The notes under the pieces: generated by a model
Database searches by the model: none
Seen by the model: only the letters and a program-made list of their open reading frames with translations
Told to the model about the DNA's origin: nothing
Program-made: the position numbers and the translations under genes
Part shown: positions 53,821 through 62,933 of the stretch, piece after piece
Position numbering within the stretch: the first letter of the stretch is position 1
Layout: each line of letters begins with the position of its first letter
Assembly (NCBI GenBank): GCA_963720475.1
Contig: OY970394.1
Location: forward strand, 558,001 to 622,000
DNA length: 64,000 nucleotides
Origin: G963720475 sp963720475
GTDB taxonomy: Bacteria > Actinomycetota > Thermoleophilia > Solirubrobacterales > Thermoleophilaceae
Reading direction: 5' to 3'

Positions 53821-56036
53821 GTGAGCGGCTTCGGGGAAAGAGTCGCAGCGATCCGCGCGGCAGCGCGTGCTACGCCTGCTCGCCGCCGTGCGCGCCGGGT
53901 CGCGTCGGTCGTCTGCGTCGTCATCGCGACGCTGTTCGTCTTTCTGACCGTCTTGCAGGGCTACGTCGTGCACGCGCTCGTCGACAAGGAGAACTTCGCC
54001 GACCGCGCGGTTGCGACGCTCGAGGACGACAACGTCAGGGAGTACGCGGCACGCCAGATCACCGAGCAGGCAGTCCTGCGTGCACGGCGGGACTTGATCG
54101 CGATCGAGCCGGTGATCGAGTCGGCGGCCTCGTCGATCATCGGAACCGGCGCGTTCCAGGGGATCTTCCGCAGAGCGGTGGTCGAGGCGCACAGCGCGCT
54201 GTTCTCGAAGGACCGCGACTCCGTCGTACTCCAGATCGCCGACGTCGCGGTGCTGCTCGAGGGCGTGCTGCAGAAGTTCCAGCCAAAGCTCGCGAGCAAG
54301 GTCCCGGACGACCTTTCGACGAAGCTGCTCGACCTGACAGCGGAAGGCGGGCCGCTCGATTTCGCGCAGGCGGCCGAGAACACCGACGACATCTTCGTCC
54401 AGAACCTAATCATCCTGCTGGTCTTCGCGCTGCTCGCTCTGCTTCTGTCGATGGACCGGCGTAGGACGTCGATCTATCTCGGCATCGGCATCGCGCTGGT
54501 CGGCGTGGTGATCGTCATCGGCTACGGCATCGGGCGGCGGATCGTCCTCGGGAAGATCGACGACCAGCTCACCCAGGACGCCGCCGGCGCGGCCTGGGAC
54601 TCGTTCCTGCTCGACTTCCGCTCGTGGGGCTGGGCGCTGACCGCGACCGGCGTCGTGATCGTGGCCTCCGCGGCATCGCTGATCCGGACGATAGACGTGG
54701 ACGACCCGCTAGCGCGGGCCTGGAAGCGCGTGACCGCGACGCCGGAGCGGTCCTGGGTGCGGGTCCTGCACGCACTGGTGCTACTCGCCATCGGTGTCTG
54801 GCTCGCGCTCGACGTCTGGGGAGTGCTGCAGCTCGCCTTCCTCGGCCTTGCGATCTACGTCATCTACCGGGCGGTCGCGGAGCTCATGTCGGTCGTCGCC
54901 AAACCCCGGGAGGAGGTCGGCACCGCGACCGAACGGTTGGGCCGGGGGGTTCGCCGGATCTCGCCGGCCGCCGCCGCGATCGTCGTCGCCCTGCTCGGCG
55001 CGGGCGTCGTCGCGGTCGTGCTGCTCACGAGTGGCGGCGCCTCGGAGGACGAGGCCGAGCAGCTGGGAAACACCTGCAACGGCAGCGAGGCGCTGTGCAA
55101 TCGCGCGATCAACAAGGTGGTCTACCCGGCGGCGCATAACGCGCAGAGCTCGGCGGCGTACCGCCCCTGGATCAACCCGAACCAGGAGCGGACCCTCACC
55201 GAACAGCTGGACAAAGGTATCCGCGCGTTGCTGATCGACACGGCCTACGGCGAGCCGACGCGGAACGGCAAGGTCCGGACCGATTTCGAAGGGGGGGAAA
55301 CGCCGTCAAGAAGCTCAATGCCACGCTCGGCCCGAAGGCGCGCGAAGCCGCCGAGCGGCTGCGCGAATCGGTCGGCTACCGGGCCAAGGGCTCCCGCCGG
55401 GCGTACTCGTGCCACGCGTTCTGCGAGCTCGGCTCGATCGAGCTCGAGAAGGCTCTCGGGGAGATCAAGGACTGGTCCGCCGCGCATCCCAACAACGTGA
55501 TCGTGCTCGGCATCGAGGACGTCGTCACCCCGAAGGACACGGCAAAGGCGTTCGAGCAGAGCGGGCTCGCCGACTATGTCTGGAAGGGCAAGCAGGGCCC
55601 GCCCTGGCCGACGCTGCGTGAGTTGATCGACGATGGCACGCCGGTCGTCGTGATGCTCGAGCGCCAGGGCGGAAAGGTGCCGTGGCTGCGGCCGATGTAC
55701 GACTTCACCGCCGAGGTGCCTTACGCCTACAAGAAGCCATCCGACTTCAATTGCGCGCAGGAGCGCGGCCCGAAGCGCGGCGAGTTCTTCCTGCTCAACC
55801 ACTGGATCGAGAAGCCCGAGGCGCGTGTGAGCCAGGCCGAGAAGGTCAACAAGTACGACGTGCTCCTCTCGCGCGCGCGGCGTTGCCGGCTCGAGCGGAA
55901 GATGCTGCCGAACTTCATCGCGGTCGACTTCGCGAACATCGGCGACGTCGTCAAGGTCGCCAACACGCTCAACCGCATTGACAAGCCGGCCAAGCGCCCG
56001 TCGAGCCGTGGGCGCGATAACCCCGAAAAGCGTTAG
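53821..56036 (+). CDS. Membrane-anchored PI-PLC-X-like phosphodiesterase (one frame break)
   Basis: A roughly 738-residue protein. The N-terminal two-thirds has about seven hydrophobic segments (first near residues 22-45, others between about 195 and 410) with an extracytoplasmic helical insert. The C-terminal third is a PLC-X-like phosphodiesterase domain: catalytic His in AAHNAQSS, then LDKGIRALLIDTAYG, SCHAFCELGSIELEKALGEIKDW, NNVIVLGIEDVVTP and FFLLNHWIEKP. The frame loses one base in a G run (55291-55297, seven Gs); eight Gs would give EGGGNAVKKL and continue cleanly. GTG at 53821. Its TAG overlaps the phytase-like gene GTG by one base. Substrate lipid unknown. Confidence 0.8.
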
Positions 56037-57244
56037 TGGTGACCCGGAGGGAACTCCGCTTGCGCGCGGTGGTCGGCCTGCTCGGCATGGCGGCGATCGC
56101 GTCGCCGGCTTCCGCCGCGGAGCCGACCGGGACCCTCCTCGGACGAGCGGTGCTGCCGGCAAGCACTACCGCGGGCGGTCCGCCGTCGGGAGCGGCTCTC
56201 GGCACCGCCCCGATCAACGGGTTCACGCCGCCCTTCGCAGCCCAGCCGGTCCAGGGCTTCTCAGGAATTCTCAGGGACGGCCGCGAAGAATGGCTTGCGA
56301 TCCCCGACAACGGCTATGGCACGAAGGAGCGCTCCGCCGATTGGCTGCTGCGCATCTACCGGCTGCGCGTTGCGTTCAGGACCCGGCCCGAGGTGCGCGG
56401 CGCCGTAGAAGTCAAGAGCTACGTCGACCTGCGCGACCCCGACCGGAAGTTCCCGTTCCCCCTTACTCGCGGTGACCGTCGCCTAACAGGCGCCGACGTG
56501 GATCCCGAGTCGATCCTCGAAGCGCCGGATGGAACGCTCTGGGTCGGCGACGAGTTCGGTCCATGGATGCTCCACTTCGACCGTAAGGGCAGGCTGCTCG
56601 ACGCCCCCGTCTCGCTCTCCGGGGTGAAGTCACCCCAGAATCCGGAGCTGACCGCGGGCGAGGCGCCCACGCTTGGCCGCAGCAAGGGGTTCGAGGCCGC
56701 CGCGGCGAGCGATGACGGGAAGCGGGCGTACGTCTTTCTCGAGGGTCCGCTGCTGGCCGACGCCGACAACTTGCGGCGGTTCGTCTACGAGCTGGACCTC
56801 GAGAAGCGGCGCTTCACGGGGAAGCGCTGGGCCTATCGCACCCAGGACCCTGAGTGGCTCGTCGCCGACGCCAAGCTGCTCGAGGACAGGCGCCTACTCG
56901 TGATGGAGCGCGACGACTTCGAGGGCGTCCAGGTCCGCTTCAAGCGGGTCTATGAGGTGAACCTCAACCGCAGGGATCGGCGCGGCTTTGTCCCGAAGCG
57001 AAGGCTCGTCGACCTGCTCGCGCTGAGCGACCCGACCGGCATCTCGCTCCCCGCCGAGCCGGGCGACCGAGGGCTCGGGCGGGACTTCTCGTTCCCGCTA
57101 CGGAGCGTCGAGAGCATCATGCCGCTGTCCGGGGGGCGGCTCGTCGTCGCGAACGACAACAACTTCCCGTTCGACGCCGGCCGCCACGACGGCCGCGCCG
57201 ACGGCAACGAGTGGATCATGATCTCGCCGCGCGGACGCCGCTGA
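56036..57244 (+). CDS. Secreted esterase-like-activity-of-phytase protein
   Basis: A 402-residue exported protein: signal peptide (about 1-30, ASA-AE), then a phytase-like six-bladed propeller of the esterase-like-activity-of-phytase family, with QGFSGILRDGREEWLAIPDNGYGTKERS, DPESILEAPDGTLWVGDEFGPWML, SKGFEAAAASDDGKRAYVFLEG and LVVANDNNFPFDAGR. Family members hydrolyse phosphomonoesters or esters; specific activity uncertain. GTG starts on the last base of the previous stop, so it is coupled to the PLC-like gene. Confidence 0.82.
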   Translation: MVTRRELRLRAVVGLLGMAAIASPASAAEPTGTLLGRAVLPASTTAGGPPSGAALGTAPINGFTPPFAAQPVQGFSGILRDGREEWLAIPDNGYGTKERSADWLLRIYRLRVAFRTRPEVRGAVEVKSYVDLRDPDRKFPFPLTRGDRRLTGADVDPESILEAPDGTLWVGDEFGPWMLHFDRKGRLLDAPVSLSGVKSPQNPELTAGEAPTLGRSKGFEAAAASDDGKRAYVFLEGPLLADADNLRRFVYELDLEKRRFTGKRWAYRTQDPEWLVADAKLLEDRRLLVMERDDFEGVQVRFKRVYEVNLNRRDRRGFVPKRRLVDLLALSDPTGISLPAEPGDRGLGRDFSFPLRSVESIMPLSGGRLVVANDNNFPFDAGRHDGRADGNEWIMISPRGRR

Positions 57245-57259
57245 GCAAACGCGATCCGT

Positions 57260-60200
57260 CTAGCGGCCGTACCACCGGTCGCAGGAGGCGTCCAAGGTCC
57301 CGCGGTCGAGCGTCCGCTGGTTGAAGGCGGTCTCGAAGACGATGTCGGGCCGGAGGCCCAGACCGCCTTGATTCGGATCGTTGCGATCGATCGGATCGAA
57401 CATCCGGTTGACGATCTTGCTCGTTGGGGGAGCCAACTTGCTGACCTCGATCCCCAGGAAGCCCTTCACCCGTGTCAGCCTGCTGAGCACCAGCACCTGC
57501 CAGCGATCCTTGCCGGGCTCGTTCGGCTCGCGTGTCAGCGGCTTTGCGAGGAAGCCCCGGTCCGGGAAGTCCTTGAACGGTGCGAACTGGCTTCCGCCGT
57601 TGGGGTTGTAGGGGTTGCTGCTCCCGACGAAGCAGTTGAAGTTCTGACCATCCTGGTTCTTCGAGACCGGCAGGCGCCAGGCATCAAAGCGGGCCGGTAC
57701 GAGCGACTGGTAGGCGGCCGACTCGAGCGAGACCTGCAGGGCTTGCGTCACGCGCCTGCGGTCCGGATCGCTGAACTGCCACTCGCGCGGGCAGCTCTCG
57801 GCCGTCGAGACGCAGCCGCCGAGGGTGCCGACCGTCTTCAGCTTCTCGTAGTCGGACGCGATCACCTTCGTCATCTCGCCGAGCGTGTCCTGGACGCTCA
57901 CGAGGCGATTGACGAACTCGCCCTGGAGCGCATCGGCGCGTGTTTCGAACTCGGCGTTCGACGGCTCGCCCTTCACGCTCAGCGACACGAGGTCGCCCAT
58001 CACGCCATAGATCCCCGCAATCCACCCGATCGTGACGGCGGAGGCGGGGAAGATCAGCGGGGCGAAGGCGGCGACATGCTTGAAGACCTGTCCGATTGTC
58101 GCCTCGGTCTTGTCCTCGCTGGCGACCTCGCCGGCGTTCTTGACCTCGGTGACGATCTCCCCGAGCTTGGCCCAGGTCGTCTGCGTCGAGCCCTGGAAGG
58201 CGAACGGCCTCGACAGCTTGCCGATGTAGTTGTTCACCTGCCCGAGCCAGCGAAGCTCGAGCCGAAGCTCGCGCTTTGCCCAGTCGAAGTCGGCCTCGCT
58301 GAACCGCGTCGTGGGGGCGTACTTGAGCGCCTTGATGTCCTCGTCGGCGTTGTCGAACGTCTTGCCGGTCCCGTAGTCCTCGTTCCAGTAGGCGAGCCGC
58401 GGGTCCCGGCCGAGGCCGACGTCGTTGCCGATGAAGGCGATCGCGGCCTTCTTGCCAGGGTCGTCCCCCTCCGGCCAGCTACTCGCGGGCGCCGCGAGGG
58501 TTCGAAGCAACGCCGTCGTGTCGCCGCTGGTCTGAGCCTGGTCGATCGCAAAGCGATAGTCCTTGCCGCGCTTCAGTACGCCGTTGACCGTCGGCGCCGC
58601 GTTGGGGTTCCCCGGGCTCGCGCCGCTACCAAAGACCTCGGTTCCCTGCCCCGGACCGATGTCGGAGCCGCCGACGAGCGTGTAGGTGTTCTTGCCGTCC
58701 TTGTTGCGCTCCCAATCGACGACGGAATGGAGCCCGTTGCGCGTGCCGCCGAGACGCTCGATCTCCTTCGCGAGATCGTCGAGCTGGTCGACCGCCGGCT
58801 CCGGCGACGGCACCGGGTTGCCGACGCTCGTGATCAGCACGACCTTCTTGCGGCGCGTGTCGTTAATGTCCTTGAGGGTGTCTCTCAACTGCTGAGTGTT
58901 CTGCCACGAGGTGTGTGGGAGCGGCGTCTTTGGAAGTCCGAACTCCTGCTCGGTTCGCTGGGTGTAGTGAGCCTCGGCGCCGTACTCGTCCGTGGCGGCG
59001 AGCTTCTCGTTGTCGAAGACCGCCACGTGGAAGCCGCCCACCGTCGTTCCGTCGGAGCGCTTGATCGCGCTCGAGCGGAAGGTGCCGTCACCCGCGCGGA
59101 AGCGGATGTCTCGAGCCGGGTTGTCGAAGCTTCCCGGCTCGGCCCTCGTCGTGAAGGTCGGGCGCTCGAACGAGACGAAGCGATAGTTGTCGAAGTTGTC
59201 CTCGACGAGGTGGCCCTTGATCCGACCGTTCTGGGGCCGGTTCTCGACCGACGCGTTGATCACCTGTGGATCCTTGCCTCGCCCAGGCTCCGGGATGCCG
59301 ATCAGCGAGATCGTGCCGGGCTGCAGGCCGGTGCCGGCTGGGAGCGTGCCGCCCGCGCTGGGTGAGAGAGAGAGTGGGATCTGCTTGGGATCGACGTTCA
59401 GCCTTCCGAGCGTCGCTCCGTAGCCGTACGGCGGCACGCCGGTCGGCTGCGAGGCAACGATCACGAGGTGATCACTGTTGAGCGAGTTCAGGTCCTTGAC
59501 GACCGCGCCCGAACAGCTCTGCCAATTCGGCGGGAACGGATTCGCACACTCGTACGACTTCGACTTGTCGGCCAAGTACTCCAGGTTCTTCCGCTTCAGC
59601 ACGACGGTCTGGAGCCAGGTCCGCGGCGGCGCGGGGTAGAAGTCCTTGCCGACCTTGATGCCGAAGCCCCGGCCCGCCTCTTGGTACATCGTGTCGACCT
59701 CGACCGCCGGCGGCGACTTCGCCTCGACGACGATGTCGTCGGCGCCGCGTTGGCGCGCCGCGGCGAGTGCTTCGAGCGATGCAGCGGTGCTGCGACCCTC
59801 GCGTTCGACCTCGAGCCTGAACCTGTAGGTCCCGGGCTCGTCGAGCTCGACGTCGTCGGTGCGCGCGGTCGTCGTGGCGTATCGGCGGGCGGTGGCGCTG
59901 CGGGTGACCTTGGCAGGGTTGAGGCTGCTGCCGTCGGGTTTGTCGAGCACGCGCCACGAGTAGCGGAGAACGACGTTGCTACCGGGCTCGCGTAGCGAGC
60001 CTCGCTCCCGCAGGTGGATCGTGGTGCCGACGCCGAGGTCGATGTCCTTGCCGGCGCCGACCAGCGGCGCATCCCCCTCGACGCGGAAGCGCACGGTCTG
60101 CCTGCGCGGGTTCTGTCCGGCGTCGTCGCGCGCGGTGACGCGCAGGACGTTGGTTCCGTGGCGAAGGCCGTGCGACGGGGACACCGTGAGCTTGCGGCGA

Positions 60201-60448
60201 CCGTTCTCGCGCGGGCCGAAGTAGCCGCCGATCCGGCGGCCGTTGAGCGTCGCCGTCAGCGATTCGAGACGATCTGCGGCGCGTACGCTGATCGAGACCG
60301 GCTTTGCGGGCAGCAGCTGGCCCGCGCGGGGCGAGACGATGACGTTCTTCGGCGCCGCTTGCGCCTCCGCCGCACCACCGATTGCGGCGAACGTCGCGAC
60401 CGCGAACACCGCCAGGGTCCCCTGACCTTTCCAAGCCCCCTGCGTCAC
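57260..60448 (-). CDS. Very large secreted protein with Ig-like and PKD-like N-terminal domains
   Basis: About 1062 residues from GTG at 60448, which avoids overlap with the divergent gene at 60508 and gives a signal peptide (about 1-32, AEAQA-AP). Residues about 33-125 read as an Ig-like beta domain (SPRAGQLLPAKPVSISVRA, GTNVLRVTARDDAGQ). Residues about 126-220 fit a PKD/REJ-type fold (GAGKDIDLGVGTTIHL, VVLRYSWRVLDKPDGSS, GTYRFRLEVE). The remaining about 840 residues match nothing I recognise. They contain a long hydrophobic stretch near residue 793-825 (APLIFPASAVTIGWIAGIYG) that may insert in a membrane, and several Cys. The frame is intact over 3.2 kb. Longer start at 60517 is less likely. 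Confidence 0.78.
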   Translation of the reverse strand: MTQGAWKGQGTLAVFAVATFAAIGGAAEAQAAPKNVIVSPRAGQLLPAKPVSISVRAADRLESLTATLNGRRIGGYFGPRENGRRKLTVSPSHGLRHGTNVLRVTARDDAGQNPRRQTVRFRVEGDAPLVGAGKDIDLGVGTTIHLRERGSLREPGSNVVLRYSWRVLDKPDGSSLNPAKVTRSATARRYATTTARTDDVELDEPGTYRFRLEVEREGRSTAASLEALAAARQRGADDIVVEAKSPPAVEVDTMYQEAGRGFGIKVGKDFYPAPPRTWLQTVVLKRKNLEYLADKSKSYECANPFPPNWQSCSGAVVKDLNSLNSDHLVIVASQPTGVPPYGYGATLGRLNVDPKQIPLSLSPSAGGTLPAGTGLQPGTISLIGIPEPGRGKDPQVINASVENRPQNGRIKGHLVEDNFDNYRFVSFERPTFTTRAEPGSFDNPARDIRFRAGDGTFRSSAIKRSDGTTVGGFHVAVFDNEKLAATDEYGAEAHYTQRTEQEFGLPKTPLPHTSWQNTQQLRDTLKDINDTRRKKVVLITSVGNPVPSPEPAVDQLDDLAKEIERLGGTRNGLHSVVDWERNKDGKNTYTLVGGSDIGPGQGTEVFGSGASPGNPNAAPTVNGVLKRGKDYRFAIDQAQTSGDTTALLRTLAAPASSWPEGDDPGKKAAIAFIGNDVGLGRDPRLAYWNEDYGTGKTFDNADEDIKALKYAPTTRFSEADFDWAKRELRLELRWLGQVNNYIGKLSRPFAFQGSTQTTWAKLGEIVTEVKNAGEVASEDKTEATIGQVFKHVAAFAPLIFPASAVTIGWIAGIYGVMGDLVSLSVKGEPSNAEFETRADALQGEFVNRLVSVQDTLGEMTKVIASDYEKLKTVGTLGGCVSTAESCPREWQFSDPDRRRVTQALQVSLESAAYQSLVPARFDAWRLPVSKNQDGQNFNCFVGSSNPYNPNGGSQFAPFKDFPDRGFLAKPLTREPNEPGKDRWQVLVLSRLTRVKGFLGIEVSKLAPPTSKIVNRMFDPIDRNDPNQGGLGLRPDIVFETAFNQRTLDRGTLDASCDRWYGR

Positions 60449-60493
60449 TGCGGCAGAAAGTAGCACTGAAAAACGGCGCCCGCGCAAGTTCTT

Positions 60494-60507
60494 TATACCC
60501 TGCGCCC
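60494..60507 (+). promoter_or_regulatory. Leaderless -10 box (TATACC) for multi-helix membrane protein
   Basis: TATACC at 60494-60499, eight bases, then GTG at 60508. No Shine-Dalgarno. Confidence 0.4.
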
Positions 60508-61341
60508 GTGACCTCATTGGTCGCTTCGATCTTCACCGACTTCTGGGACGACCAACTGGTCGAGCACGACCGCCAGGCCGTCTTCCTCGTCTTCGTCGGC
60601 TTCATCGGCTCGTTTGCGTTCATCCGCATGAGCACGAGGATCGCCCGCAGCCCGCGGGCCGAATGGTGGCCGGGCAGCGTGGTCAGCGAGAGCGGTGTCC
60701 ACGTCCACCACCTCGTCTTCGGGATCTTCACGATGCTCGCCGGGGCGACACTCGGCTTCGCTCTCTTCAACGAGAGCCCGTGGTTCGAGATCTCGGCGCT
60801 GATCTTCGGCATCGGCGCCGGCCTGACCGTCGATGAGTACGCGCTCTGGCTGCGTCTCGACGACGTCTACTGGGCCGAGGAGGGGCGTGGCTCGATCGAT
60901 GCCACCGTCATCGCTGGGATGGGCATGCTCCTCGTACTCCTCGGCGCGAACCCGTTCGCGGTCGAGACACAGAGCACCGCGGCCGTGATCGCGAGCGTGG
61001 CCGCATCGGCACTGATACTGATGATGGTGACGGCCTGCTTCTTCAAGGGCCGGATCATGCACGGCGCGATCGGTTTCTTCTTCGTCCCGCTCGCGCTCTA
61101 CGGCGCGATCCGGATCGGCAAGCCGCGCTCACCGTGGGCGAAGCGCTTCTACGGCGAGCGCAATCCGGAAAAGCAGGCGAAGGCCGAGCATCGCTTCCGC
61201 GACGAGCGCAGAACGGAGCGGTTCAAGAAGAGGGTGCGCGACGCGATCGGCGGCACGCCGACCGAGGAATACGAGGAGAAGGTCGCGTCGCTGCGAGCAG
61301 AGCGGGCATCAGGCGACGCGCCGGACGGGCCGCTCGACTAG
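60508..61341 (+). CDS. Multi-helix membrane protein of unknown function
   Basis: A 277-residue integral membrane protein with about six to seven hydrophobic segments and a His-rich SGVHVHHLVFGI in an early loop or helix, suggesting metal binding. The C-terminal 70 residues are soluble and highly charged (EKQAKAEHRFRDERRTERFKKR). No recognised family. GTG start placed by TATACC upstream. Divergent from the giant secreted protein across 59 bases and convergent with the TAP-like hydrolase via a shared CTAG. Confidence 0.72.
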   Translation: MTSLVASIFTDFWDDQLVEHDRQAVFLVFVGFIGSFAFIRMSTRIARSPRAEWWPGSVVSESGVHVHHLVFGIFTMLAGATLGFALFNESPWFEISALIFGIGAGLTVDEYALWLRLDDVYWAEEGRGSIDATVIAGMGMLLVLLGANPFAVETQSTAAVIASVAASALILMMVTACFFKGRIMHGAIGFFFVPLALYGAIRIGKPRSPWAKRFYGERNPEKQAKAEHRFRDERRTERFKKRVRDAIGGTPTEEYEEKVASLRAERASGDAPDGPLD

Positions 61342-62870
61342 TTGAACTTCGGCAGCTCGGCGTCCTGCACGCAGCTTGTGTCGGGGACGTTCGGGTGGTT
61401 GAAGAACGACGTGATCGCGCTTGCCGAACACTTGGATTCGAAGAACGTGCCGTGCGCCGCGCCGGGGATCGTGATCACGGTGGAGTTCGGCAGCGTGCGC
61501 GCGACGTGAGCCCCGGCGCTCTGGGCGGTCTGGGCGTCAAAGCTGCCGTTGACGATCAGTGTCGGGATGTCGTTGCTGAGCGGATCGCGAAGCGAGTCCG
61601 GTGCCTTCGGCACGTCCCAGACACCGCAGTCGTCACCCGAGAAAGGAACCTGGGGCGGCTTCGCCTGGAAGGAGGCAGGCAGGCCGGGGAACGCCCGGCG
61701 CCCCTCCTTCGATACCTCTCCCACGCCGCGGTTCCACTCCGCGCACGTGACGCTGTTGAGGAGGCCCCAGGAAAAGTTCCCGAACCCCTCGGGGTTCACC
61801 TTCGAAAGCCCGTACTGCTCGGCGATCTTTTGCGGACGGCCGTCCGCAGCCTCGGCGATCGCAGCCGGCGCGTCCGCGACCAGATGGCTCGCCGGAATAA
61901 GCCAGCTGATGAGCGCTGTCGGATCGAGCACGACCTCGACCGGCTTGCCCCCGCCCTCCGGCCGCACCTCGGTCTTGATCGGCTTCTTCGCCGCCTCGCT
62001 CAGGAGCCGGTTGAACCTCTCGCCAATGTCGCCGTAGCGCTCGCGGCAGCGGGGCTCATCCTCACACGCGCGCGAGATGTTCCGGAACGCCTCGCCAGTC
62101 GCCCGCCAGAGCAACCCGTAGCTTGCGATATCGGCCGGGACAAGTCCGTCAAGCACCACCGCCCGGATGTGCTGCGGGTACTTGCGTACGTAGGTCTGCG
62201 CCAGCTGGGTGCCGTAGGAATGGCCGAACGCGTTCCAATCGCGGATCCCGAGCGCCTTGCGAAGATCGTCGAGGTCGGCCGCACTCTCGGTGGTGTTGTA
62301 GGCGGCGAGGTCGGCTTTCGCTGCCAGCTCGCGACGGCATGTCCGCGTCGCCTGCGCGCGCAGGCGTTTGCGCCTCGTCACTGTCGAGGCCGAGCGCCAC
62401 CGAGCTCGCGCGTTGAAGCGGTCGATCGCGAGGCATGTGAGCTCGGGCTGCGAGTGCAGGTTCCCTCGCTGCGACATCAGGATCAGGTCGCGGTCGGCGT
62501 TCAGCTCGGCGGCCTCGACGAGCTCGCCCGCCTCTGAGACGGCGCTGCTTCCCGGCCCGCCATGGACGTAGACGATCGGGTCGGGCGCCGGCGTGGAGGA
62601 CTTCGCCGGGATGATCGCCACGCCGTTGCGGATCGACCGGCTGTTGGACTTGCCGCGGTTCTCAGGCACCACGAGGACACCGCAGCGTGCCTGCTCGAGA
62701 ACCTTCTGGACCTCCGGTGTGATCTTCTTCGTCGGGCATTTGCCGGGCTCGAACTTCGCTGCCCGCGGCTTGGGCTCGTGGTCATCGTCGTCGCCGCCGC
62801 AGGCCGGCAGTGCGACGAGACAGGCCAGCAGCGTCCCTCCAGCGAGCGCCCTCCTCCAGCCACTCCGCAT
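61338..62870 (-). CDS. Alpha/beta hydrolase, TAP-like (tripeptidyl aminopeptidase family), copy 1
   Basis: A 510-residue lipoprotein hydrolase: lipobox LPACG, then an alpha/beta hydrolase with oxyanion region VHGGPGSSA, nucleophile elbow FGHSYGT, a C-terminal TAP-like domain with the acid in IVNGSFDAQT and catalytic His near IPGAAHGTFF. It may cleave N-terminal peptides or release amino acids from peptides outside the cell. ATG at 62870 is nine bases after a TAGCGT box. A divergent paralogue begins at 62934. Shared CTAG stop with the 60508 gene. Confidence 0.85.
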   Translation of the reverse strand: MRSGWRRALAGGTLLACLVALPACGGDDDDHEPKPRAAKFEPGKCPTKKITPEVQKVLEQARCGVLVVPENRGKSNSRSIRNGVAIIPAKSSTPAPDPIVYVHGGPGSSAVSEAGELVEAAELNADRDLILMSQRGNLHSQPELTCLAIDRFNARARWRSASTVTRRKRLRAQATRTCRRELAAKADLAAYNTTESAADLDDLRKALGIRDWNAFGHSYGTQLAQTYVRKYPQHIRAVVLDGLVPADIASYGLLWRATGEAFRNISRACEDEPRCRERYGDIGERFNRLLSEAAKKPIKTEVRPEGGGKPVEVVLDPTALISWLIPASHLVADAPAAIAEAADGRPQKIAEQYGLSKVNPEGFGNFSWGLLNSVTCAEWNRGVGEVSKEGRRAFPGLPASFQAKPPQVPFSGDDCGVWDVPKAPDSLRDPLSNDIPTLIVNGSFDAQTAQSAGAHVARTLPNSTVITIPGAAHGTFFESKCSASAITSFFNHPNVPDTSCVQDAELPKFN

Positions 62871-62933
62871 CGTGGCGCGACGCTAACAGAAACCGGCGCC
62901 GAGAAAGGGTTTTTTGACTAGGGTAGGAACGCT

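Noticed and set aside
60449..60517. Longer N-terminus (start at 60517) for the giant secreted protein
   Set aside because: It would overlap the divergent gene starting at 60508 and its TATACC box, and it places a basic non-signal stretch before a good signal peptide.
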